In this document: piece after piece, positions 49,004-59,000 of the stretch
Layout of the letters: each line of letters begins with the position of its first letter
How positions within the stretch are numbered: the first letter of the stretch is position 1
From: Pegea sp. RAD2-039
Taxonomy: Eukaryota > Chordata > Thaliacea > Salpida > Salpidae
DNA: 64,000 nucleotides
Assembly (NCBI GenBank): GCA_034620365.1
Contig: JAQGEQ010000255.1
Location: 434,001 to 498,000, forward strand
Reading direction: 5' to 3'
Made by a program: the position numbers and the translations under genes
Notes under the pieces: generated by a model
Databases searched by the model: none
What the model was told of the DNA's origin: nothing
The model's input: the letters and a program-made list of their open reading frames with translations, nothing else

Positions 49004-49657
49004 CATTCATCTGGAGAATTTGATCTTTCTTAAGAAGCTCACAGCGTCGCCTAGCAACAATAGGGTCAGCGATACGAAGTCAACGATGACGTCATCGACG
49101 CACTGTTTGGCTTCGGCGATAGCGCGCTGCTTGTCTTCTTCAATTTGCTTCTTCACTGCAGCCTGCCTCTTCGCTTTCTCTTCCAGTAGTCGCGCTCTCT
49201 TCCGCTTTGCTCTGTGACGTCATCAGTGGTGATCTTGTCAAGTGATTACAGCAAATTACAATTTGAGGTTTCTCTGGAGTGTTGCGTTGAACAAACGATC
49301 GGATGATGTTGCTATTTGCAGCTGCTGTCTGACGATCGACTATTCGAACAGAAGTGGCCGAAGTTGGAGTCGCGGGAAGCCGCCGAAGTCTGCTTTGACC
49401 AGTCGAACGGTTCAAGAACGACAACGTGCTTCGCGGCTTTGCGCTGCTACTGGCCGGAGTTAGACATTTGCGTTGAGTCTTCTTAATTGGAGTGATGTAG
49501 CCCTGTACCGGATGAAGTTAGTTGATGAAGATGAAGAGATGATACTTCCCGAGAGAATTTGATTTCCGCGTAAAAAAGTTGTCTAAAATTTCGCGCCAAA
49601 ATCAGCCAATTAGCAAATACTTACTCCTTTAGATGTGTAACCACGTACTGGAGTTCC
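49004..49657 (-). CDS. INCENP: Inner centromere protein INCENP, middle exons (partial)
   Basis: INCENP is the scaffold that binds and activates Aurora B in the chromosomal passenger complex. Minus-strand exons: 49657-49625 (11 codons, GTPVRGYTSKG), 49502-49260 (81 codons), 49204-49104 and 49050-49004. Phases agree (0, 0, 2, then CA+G). The second exon carries TPIKK, STLSFLNRS and IIRSFVQRNTPEK, matching the vertebrate segment FLHTVQ...SFIKRNTP. The third and fourth start the charged single-alpha-helix region (RARLLEEKAKRQAAVKKQIE, then AIAEAKQRRCELLKKDQILQ), cf. KVEEDKRRRLEEVK in vertebrates. Introns are 53-122 bp. The N-terminal CEN box is not identified; possible upstream exons lie near 49730 and 49918-49780. 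The C-terminal IN-box is not found in the window. The name rests mainly on SFVQRNTP plus the helix that follows. Confidence 0.7.
49589..49610. promoter_or_regulatory. E2F site plus CCAAT box inside an INCENP intron
   Basis: TTTCGCGCCAAAA is a perfect E2F consensus, followed five bases later by CCAAT. Both lie in the 122-bp intron between the INCENP exons at 49657 and 49502. E2F with CCAAT is typical of promoters of cell-cycle genes such as INCENP. The site could drive a short transcript starting here, act as an intragenic element, or be chance. Confidence 0.4.
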
Positions 49658-50049
49658 CTGTAAAGAGCGGTAGTTAGTTGTGACGTCATCAGATGAGAAC
49701 ATATCTCACTAAATACATGGTGTTCGAGTTCTTCCTCAATCTTATAATTTTTCTAATCTCATGTAAAATATTTGTTGATGTAAAATGCATCCAGATAAAG
49801 CAATTAATTCTAGATTTAAATCACTTTTTTGAGTGCTGAAGTGCTTGGGGGTGTCGTGAGCTACCAATGGTGGATTCTCGGAGCCCTTGACTTGGATTTG
49901 CAGCTGATTGATTATCCACTAAAAATATATTCAGAGAAAGAAAAATACTTATATTAGTAAAATACTAATAAGTTATCAAATTCATCTTCCAACAAAAAAA
50001 TAATTGAAGCTGAAAAAAAGAATAAGCAATTCTTACCTAAATTAAGAAG

Positions 50050-50205
50050 CTCCAAACACCAGTTAACTACCACAGAAGCAACCATGGAACACCAGTTACC
50101 AACTATTAAAAATATTGATAAACACCAGTGAATAACCAGCAAGCCAAGCATTAAACACCAGTTTAAAAATATTAAACTAAACATCAAATGCCAGTTTGAA
50201 AATAA
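50050..50205. repeat. 33-bp minisatellite, 5 units
   Basis: CACCAG (TGCCAG in the last unit) recurs at 50057, 50090, 50123, 50156 and 50189, exactly 33 bases apart. Unit bodies have diverged. The period equals 11 codons. The minus strand is open throughout (NWCLMLGLLVI-type units), while the plus strand reads KHQ-type hydrophilic units with one TGA in unit 3. No gene is assigned. Confidence 0.8.
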
Positions 50206-50394
50206 AATTTTAAGAGTATCTAATAATAATAAAATATTAGACAAATTTTATTAACATTGTTGACAAACAAAGTAATAAAAAATAAACTTAAATCAAAATA
50301 AAAGCTAAACAAAACAAAACAATTAAAATCTTTCAAACAAAAACTAGACAACATATATTAAACTTCTTCCCTTGATATTTCTAAGGTATTTGTT

Positions 50395-50895
50395 TGATCG
50401 TAGTTACTCAGGAAGATGGGAAGCCAATCGTCCTTTAAGGCTTTTGCTACATCTTTAAAAATCGTTGCAGCAATCAATTGGTCCCTTATGAAACTCTTAC
50501 TGTCATTTAGTTTGGCCTGGCTGTATATAAATATAGATTGGTCAGAGCACTTGATGTTGTGGTTTGGGAGTTTAAGCAGTTTGTTTCTACTTGATTGATT
50601 TGAGAGCCTTTTGATAATTGGTCTGTAATTGGAAGATGTTGAACCATCTCAGTAAAACGTCTTGATGCCGTCTTTCGCCAGAGGAGGTGTCTTCCACCGA
50701 CTTTAAAAGTTTGAAAATTTTGTTTTGTATTGAGAATTGAATCATCTGCTTTAGACTCGGGGATGTTGAAGATGCATACGTTGAAAGATTCTTGCAGAAA
50801 TTTTAGCTTATGATTCCACAGTTGAGACTCTATAGTTGAGGTGATGTTGGAGGATTCTGCCGCTCGGAGTTTAGATCTTATTTACCAGTTCTTAA
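50395..50895 (-). mobile_element. LINE ORF1 fragment
   Basis: The minus strand reads ESQLWNHKLKFLQESFNVCI then FNIPESKADDS, matching the ORF1 motif NNVIIFNVSET of the element at 12.4 kb. Further down come KLNDSKSFIRDQLIAATIFK and ALKDDWLPIF, as in the C-terminal part of such ORF1 proteins. Frames shift between pieces and no ORF2 is present, so this is a short dead copy. Confidence 0.6.
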
Positions 50896-50999
50896 AAATT
50901 CTTTTTGAAGTGATTAGTAATGACTGAGTCTTGTTTTTTGATTAGTTTCTAAAAAGTTTTCGTTCTGACTTTGCACTTCTATTTTGTTTTTAAGTTTTC

Positions 51000-53780
51000 A
51001 TATTTTCTGATTCTTATATTTTATCTCGGGAACTCAGGAAGCTTGGATGTTTATTCTCATTGGAGACGTTTGCTTCAACCTTTAAAAATTCGTTACTGTA
51101 AACGATTAAACCAAATTTATATTGCAGCCAAATAATAAGTTCCAAATGTGAAGATGTCCTTTTAAATGAGTAACAAACTATTTTTAAGTATTTCAAATTT
51201 GCATCAAGTTAAATAAGCTAAAAACTAAAGTTTCGATAAAACACATAAAGTTTCAACAAAGCAAAGATAAACTACACCATAATCAAATAAGATATAAACT
51301 AAACAAGACACATTCTCAAGCTAAATAAATGTAACCGAAAGACAGCAGGCAACATATATAATCAACACAAGTATCAACCAAACGTGTAGTGCCCAAGTAA
51401 TCCTTGAAAGTGTTTGCCTGCAAATATAATCAGTGGTTTCATAAAATTATTAAAACTTCGCTATGAAATGTTTCTCTTATATTTTCAAGTTACACTCAAA
51501 ATACTTTAAATTTTATCAGAATTTATGAAAAACATTTTTTTTAAAAAGTAAAAAGAAAAATATTCAATTACAATTCAATATAAAATCATATTTCATTTTT
51601 GGAAAGACGAGTTTTTTTGTTAAAATTCTCTAAAATATCTGATATTGAACTTTTTAGTTTAGTTTTTGTTATATTCATAAATACTGGAGTTTTCATTAAC
51701 AGATTAAAGTGAATAAATTTTCTAAAACTTTAAAGAAACAAAACTTTTTGTTTTTATATTTTAACTACCATAGACAAATAATTAACATAAAACTAAAAAA
51801 GGGTTTTCTTATGTATTGTAGATTCGAAATATTGAGATGATATATGCAGCATATGTAGATGTCATTATAATGCAAATATTGTGTGCTTACTTGTTTATAG
51901 AATTTTCTGTATGACGGCAGTAAGTTCCCGATTGCTTACCGATGTTATTAACCGCCTTTTACAATAGAATAAAACTCTCTTAATGAGTTATCAGAATTAC
52001 ATCAACTAAGCCGTGTAACTAAATAGCCGATCTACGGAGTATGAGATGCTTCACCACACGCTGCTCTTCAACGCGCAGTTAGGAGGAGAGAGTCAGCTTT
52101 CTTTCTTCTGCTTCCTAAGAATATTTTTCAAAGATCAATTCATGAAAGATTTGGATGAATTTGTTGTAAATCCAATTTGTATTTATTAGTTAGTTAGTTT
52201 GAAACTGCACTTTATGATATTAAAATTTATTTTTGTATTATGATGAGACAATTTTATCTTATTATGCTTATCGTATTGTTTAATTTTCGAGAATTAAAAT
52301 TATTTATAATTAAATTTAAATAATTTAATAATTTTCATCTTCAGATAATTTTCATTTGTAAATTATACTCTTTAAGATCGAATAATCTCTTTAACTTCAT
52401 CCAGTTTTTTGAGTTAACTTATTAGTCATCTAAATAAGCAACAAATTGAATAGTAACAAACAAACCAAGAAAAAATATGTATACAGATGTTACAGGCTAA
52501 GAATAAATTAGCTGGTGAAAGAATGAATTGAAACTTGTGTCTTAGCCTCAAATATTAAAGTACAATTTACAAATTTGAAGTTTGTAACAACTGGATTACA
52601 CAGCAAAATTGAAATGAATCGACAGCACTAGTGGCTTATAACTCTATAATTTCTTGAACTTATTTTGTTAATTTCAACCACATTTTCAATTATACAACAA
52701 ATTGTTTGCTTTTAAATTATATGAGTTGTGGTATAAACAGTAAAGTATTTTGCCGCTGATGTAAATGTGTTAAACGTCATTCTCGTACAGGCGATTGTCA
52801 TTAGTAATGTGCTTTGTGGTAGATAGCGCATCTCGTCATATATTTATCGTTGTTGTTAATTTGAATAAAGCTCTATATAAATAGTCATTATGACATGATT
52901 TATTTTTTGATTAATTGGTTTATGATTTGTTAAATTTATACGATTCCATTCTAAACCAGCAAACTTTTCATTGAAACCATTATTAATTTCTCGAATTAAC
53001 AAACCTAGGTAAAGTTGTGAGTAATGATTAACCTTTTTTTAAGCTTGCTAGTTTTTATGAAAGGTGGTTTTTAAATATATCAATTTTAGTAATCTTTTTT
53101 CTAACCATTTTTCGCAAAAGAGTGTTTTGTCTTTTGCATGTAGCAGCAATTGATATGTTTTTATCACCAGCGTTTAAAAGTTGGTTACAGAAACTAACCC
53201 TGATTTTCTATAGTTTTATCTAAGATCGTAGATGTAAGTTTGTCTATATTTATTTAATCTTTCCTAAAATTCTGAAAAATGTAAATTTAAAGCAAATAAA
53301 AACAACAGAAGTTTGTTTACTTTTTCGACAGAAAGCTTACTATGTAATCAATTACAGCGAGCAGTATTAGTTTTTACAACTTTACATCACTGGTAATCTC
53401 AAAAAGTAGTTTTCTTGTTGCTTGAAAAGATTTAAAAACTGCCTGACAACATCAGTATCGTTTTAATTGCACACTTTATGTATGATAGTATCGGCTGTGG
53501 TTATTTTTTCGTATATCATTATATCAGAGTTTGTTAAAAGTAAAATAGTATACTATTACTTTTTGTACTTATTAAAATAAATAATAAAACTTAAAATAAA
53601 TTCTTATTTAATCATGAGAAAAATGATTTTCAGTACTTGGTAGTCAAATGATGTATCAAATTTATTTTACTTATTTTAAAATTTAACTATTTAGTACTAA
53701 GAAATTATTTTAAACATTTATGTTAGTAAAATGACTTTTCTAATGTTTGTAATATATTCTTATCAGCATTAACTCTATAA
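51000..53780. other. AT-rich spacer, 2.8 kb
   Basis: No supported gene. A small GC-richer patch at 52020-52100 has no recognisable frame, tRNA box or repeat partner. Confidence 0.45.
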
Positions 53781-53781
53781 A

Positions 53782-54309
53782 ATGTTACATAAACTATTGA
53801 AGCAAATTGCCATATACTTCTTAGGTGTTAAACAACTTTTCAGCGAGATTTCAATCAAGAAACATTTCACCAAACAGTATTCACAACTCTGTTTCGTTGA
53901 TACACACCATAGTAGGTTCTGGAATATGCTTCGGGATTACATTTTGAATAAGGAAAGTTTTAATACTGATGAAACTAGAAGTTCATCGTTAAAAGAAACA
54001 GAAAGTTTTGACAAAACTGCCCAGAAATTACGCACAGAAGATTTACAAGCTAAAAAATTATTTTCAAAAGTTTGTGATATTGAAATTATGTGTTCAAAAA
54101 ATATTGAATATTTGAAAAAAGTGGAGAGTTACTTTCATGATGTTCATAAAAATCTAGAAAGTAAATCAGGTAAGAGTAAGACTGAATCAAATCTCAAGAA
54201 GGGAGATACAAGCAAAAATGTCAAGCTAGAAGATACATGTAAAAATAAAAGTCCAACACATTACTGTTTTCTTTTTATTATCGGTGTTTTAATCGTTTTA
54301 CTTTTTTAG
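53782..54309 (+). CDS. Tail-anchored hypothetical protein, 175 residues, single exon
   Basis: An ATG-initiated frame with balanced composition. It has a mixed N-terminal part (residues 1-55), a charged helical middle (TAQKLRTEDLQAKKLFSKVC; NIEYLKKVESYFHDVHKNLE), a K/S-rich linker and a single C-terminal membrane segment, YCFLFIIGVLIVLLF, that ends the protein. This is the layout of a tail-anchored protein of the ER, nuclear envelope or mitochondrial outer membrane, such as SNARE-like or scaffold proteins, but no family motif is evident. It stands alone between AT-rich spacers. A CAG acceptor just upstream (53765) leaves room for another 5' exon. Confidence 0.5.
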   Translation: MLHKLLKQIAIYFLGVKQLFSEISIKKHFTKQYSQLCFVDTHHSRFWNMLRDYILNKESFNTDETRSSSLKETESFDKTAQKLRTEDLQAKKLFSKVCDIEIMCSKNIEYLKKVESYFHDVHKNLESKSGKSKTESNLKKGDTSKNVKLEDTCKNKSPTHYCFLFIIGVLIVLLF

Positions 54310-54319
54310 CTTTACTAAT

Positions 54320-56029
54320 TCATTAATCTATTCTATTTTGCACTAAAATTTTTGAAGACATTAAAATGTGTATTTTAAATGCATTAATTTGATTTTCAAA
54401 ATGGCTACTCTTTTCTTGAATTTTGCTTTCATTTTTATGCCAGAAAACATCAAAGATTATACATCTTTTCATGACTATTGTATGATAGTAAGTTGTTTTA
54501 TCATAAGTTTTGCAATAAATATTAGAAAAATAAAATTTCTGATAAATTTTCATCATTTGTCGTAAGAACAAATCGAATTATGTTTAAATAATATTCTTGT
54601 TTAGAGACTTATCCATATTGCCCACTAGAATTGAAAGTTCGGTTAACATGCTATTTATTTAACGCATGGCTGTAAATAATGCAGCTCTTATACCGAATAT
54701 AGAACAGTATGATTAAAAAGAAATAACAAAGTATCTCCAGTACCACAATTTAAGATGATTCTGTGAATCTAAACTATAAATCTGTGAGAACATAAGAGAT
54801 TTCAATGTTTAAAGAAACGATTAAATTTACGATGAAAGAAACCATTAGTTATTTTAAATACTGGTCCATTGTCGGAGCCATGTTGGAAAATACAAACAGT
54901 TTGAATGTTTATTTAGGGTTGATAATGCTTTAGTACAAAATATTAATCAGCATAGCATTTAAAATTTAAGCCTTTTTATTTAAAACTCATCTTTGCTAGA
55001 CATTAACAGAGCTAAGATAAGTGAACGAAATTTAAAGTTGATAGACGTTAAAGTCAAAAGTATCAAAGTTTATTTAACAAAGTTTGAAGTTTTTAAACAT
55101 TTAGAACTAAGTTTTTTTAATTTAGACAGACATTAAAAGATTTATTATTTCAATCAATCATTCATCAATGAAATTAAGATTTAAAAATTTAATTTAAATG
55201 CTGATAACATTGATCATATTTAGTTAAGTATGTAGCAATAATTTGAAGTCTTCTACAATTTGTTTAACTACTAAACAGTCAAAAATCAGTTTCTCATCTT
55301 TATAGTGATGTAGTCTCCATTATCGGGATGATTTTACCAATTTTTAGATAATTGAAGCTTTAAATAAACAGTTTAGATATTGAAATTGTAATCGAAAACT
55401 CATTTATTGAATATGTAATAAGTATATTTGAAAACTTTTTTAAAACAGCTGAATAAATGAACTTATTAATTATTATTGAGTGTTAACTACAACTTGCTTC
55501 TGTGTTTGTTTTGTTAACATAATTATTCGATTGGAATTTTGGATCATTTACTTAACACTGAATACATAAAAAACTTTTTAATGATTAAGTAGATGGAATT
55601 CTTCTCAAAATAACTGATACTTTCAAAAATCATCTTCCCTATAAGTTTACTTGAATTTTCTAATCAGAATTCACAGCATACAAACATTCAATTCATATAA
55701 AAACCATGTCAAATATATAGATAAGTTTTTATGGAAAAGCAAAACTTAAAATAAGATGGTTTTGCCAGTATACCCATATGATCATAAAGCAAACAAAAAT
55801 ACAAAGTTGATTTTGCTTATTTGAAGTTTCGCATTTTATTTTACAATGAAATAATATAACTTGAAAATTCCAGTTAACATCATTTAATAAATCAGCGGTA
55901 AATTGAAACTTTAACTAGATTTATACACAGAAACTTATCTATTTTTTAAGAGAGTAAATTTATATTAAATTACTATCAGCAATTAAACTTGAAGAAAATT
56001 TTTTTAAAATGTTGAGGATAATTGCAACT
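54320..56029. other. Spacer holding the first copy of a duplicated segment
   Basis: No gene is supported. It contains the duplicated segment at 55232-55470 (listed separately) and the 3' side of the minus-strand gene that ends at 56030. TTTATT at 55835 would be an AATAAA on the minus strand, 190 bases after that stop. Confidence 0.45.
55232..55470. repeat. Duplicated intron-like segment, copy 1
   Basis: Matches 57330-57602 in the same orientation. The core TTTTAGATAATTGAAGCTTT and about 150 bp around it are nearly identical, and similarity continues to AATAAATGAACTTA. In copy 2 that end lies exactly at the splice donor of an exon; copy 1 lacks the exon. Confidence 0.8.
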
Positions 56030-59000
56030 TTACAACAAGAGATGTTGCAGGTAGGAAATCAAGACTTCTAAAAAAAATTCATTTTTTGTATTATCAAGAA
56101 CCACGTGAGTTATTCCTTCTGCGGATATATACTCTGAAAGTAGACCTTCTTTATATTTCTGAAATGTTAAATTTGTTATTAATTATTTGTATCGACTTTA
56201 ATTTTCAGGAATTTTAATTTGACAAGTTAGTTAACAACCTTATCGAGGTACTCATAGGTAGTAAATAGCGCGTAGGTTTCAGACTTTATATCAAGATCGG
56301 TCTTGGCAAATAGTCCAACAGTATTCGGCTTTTTAAATATAGCTGGACCAGGCTTATTCATCCAATCAGAAAATCTATTTCTGACCTTAAAAATAAATGT
56401 TTTTTAGATAAAAATAAAATAAATGTAAACAAAATGCTTACATGCTTTGCTTTTGCAGTACCACGAGTGACACAAACCATTTTGAATGGTTTTTCCTGCC
56501 AACTGCTGTTCACCATCAGCAGCTGCATTATCTGTGAAATGATTTTGTTTTTAATTTTTCTATTTGATACTAGATACTTCGAACCTCAATCAGTTTTGCT
56601 GTGTCATGGGCTCCCTGTATCACATTTGCTGGACGCAGTTTCTCAATAATGTACTGCAAAGTAAAATTTCATGAGATAAAACCATGATGGTAAGCACTGA
56701 CTCGCAGTAATAAGATCTAACCTTCTCCTTGAGATTCTGAAGTTGTTTAGCTCCCGCTGAATCAGTCGTCTCAGTTACCTCTGTAAGTTAAGAGAAACAA
56801 TTTGGTTTTAGCAGAAGATTAAATGATTTCTAGAATAACTTTAAGAGATCTAATATAGGAAATATGATTCATATCTACATCTGTAGACGTTTGAAGGAGA
56901 AACCTTAAAGTCAAGCCCTTGTGGGTCAACCAACAATTTCAAATCAGACCTTTGAACCATTTTTCATTAAATAAAGGGCCTGACATCATAACATGGGTCT
57001 GATATTTCGAAGTTTTCAACAATTTGTTTTTAAGGTTGGCGGTGAGTTACTGGATTTGAAGATGATTCCATTTAGTTTGAGGCATTTCAAAATAAAATTA
57101 TGGAAATAGTAAAAAGCAAGCGGCGTGAAAATACATTAGTGTGATTTGATAATTGAAGGCAACTGATGAGTTACAAGAGCATCCAAAAAAGAGACAAATG
57201 AATCTAAAACGGGAATCAATTGAATCCTTGAGCGTTTGAAACCCAATTTGTTGGGTTTATCAAAGTCGTTGCAGAAAGGTGGAGGTCTTTGATCTTTACA
57301 TAATCTGTTTAATAATGGAGTCAAGATGTAGCAATATTTTGAAGTCTTCGACAATTTGTTCAACTACTAAACGGTCAAAAATCAGTTTCTCATCTTTTAG
57401 GTGATGTAGTCTCCATTATCGGAATGATTTTACCAATTTTTAGATAATTGAAGCTTTAAATAAACAGTTTAGATATTGACATAATCCAATCTTATTAGTG
57501 TGGAGCAAATAAACTTATTTTTTCTGATGTATAAACAACTCATCGAATATGTAATAGGTATACTTTAGAAATTATTTCGAAAACTGAATAAATGAACTTA
57601 CTCATCGATTTTAACTGATCTTCATCCCCTGAATCAAGTTTTGGCAAATCCTGCGATTAAGAAAAAAGTGTTACAGTAAAAATTTATTTGTAATTATCAA
57701 ACACAACTAACTCTAATAAGATTTAATAGAGATTAGTAAATAGATGAATCGAATTAAATAAATTTTCTTTCATTTTTTTCTTGTGTAATTTACTTACTAG
57801 CGGTCGATATTTACAAGCAATAGTTGCTTCTACCAAAATGCATTTAAGGACCTCCACGTTTGTTTCACCTCGGTTTGAAAAGAATGAAAGATCAGTAACT
57901 TCAAGTAACTGCCTTTCAAGATCTTTAATGACTTGATCTTCAAAGCTTAAAATCAAAACTTTTTAAAACTCAAAAAATGTAATTTCTTACAAATAATTTT
58001 CTAATTTTTAAACATTTTTAAATATAATACTTCAGTAATAGTAACTTATCAAAATAAAAAAGATAAAAAAACTATTTTCTGTACGTTTCAGCAAGTTTTT
58101 GATTCTTTGATTGGGGAGGGCCACCCTAGAAATGTCAAAAAATTGATTTCAAAACTTCATTTTTAATGAAAAGAACAGATATATAACATTTAAATTATAA
58201 TTATTTAGTTTCTTCTAAATATTTCCAATCAAACTATAGAAATATATCAAACTTGTAAGAATGAAATATAGTTTTAATAATATTTTACTAAAAATTAATG
58301 GATGAAGCTTAAAATGTCTTCAATATCTACAATACTTATGATTAAATTACAAAAACTATCTTTAAATATTTAGTAAATCGCAAATAAACAAAATCTTACC
58401 TGGATTGCACCACTGAGGTGTCGTTTTAGATATTTCAAGGGCGTTTGATCAGATATCGTCGCCCTAAAAAGAAGAATCATTAAAGATCTGATTTGAAAGT
58501 TTGTTTTTTAGCTACAATCCTTAATCACTATCTACAAGCTTTCAAATTTTTGTACAAAAGTGCAAAGTGCGGTGAACTGTCCCCGATATTTAGATATGAT
58601 GTCCTGTGACTCGGCCCAGTGACCTGGGACAGTGACATCAAGGTCAACAGATTGTAGGTTTGTTGTATGGATTTACTCCCAGACCCTTTACTTCTGAATC
58701 AACCAATGATCAGTTGATACTAATTGCTAATAGTTGGATGAAGATACTTTTGAGATCGTGAAATGGTAGAGAGCAGCAAACCAAATGTCTGATGAAGATG
58801 TGGAATTCGAAACTACTTGTTGTAAGAAAAAATGGACTAGCAGCCAATCAACTTAAACATTTATCTACTTCGTCGCCATTTTAACCACTGCTATCAGATT
58901 GATAAACAAAATTTATCTCTCTAACGTTTTCAACACTGATGAAGTCCTTATGATGAAGATGCTTCACAAAGTTTTGATTTGAATCATTTAAGAATCATCA

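Noticed and set aside
57136-57363. Minus-strand frame with LIPVLDSFVSFLDALV, faintly like a Gypsy polymerase connection region
   Set aside because: It lies inside an intron of the 17-exon gene, lacks catalytic motifs, and the resemblance is too weak to call a retroelement.
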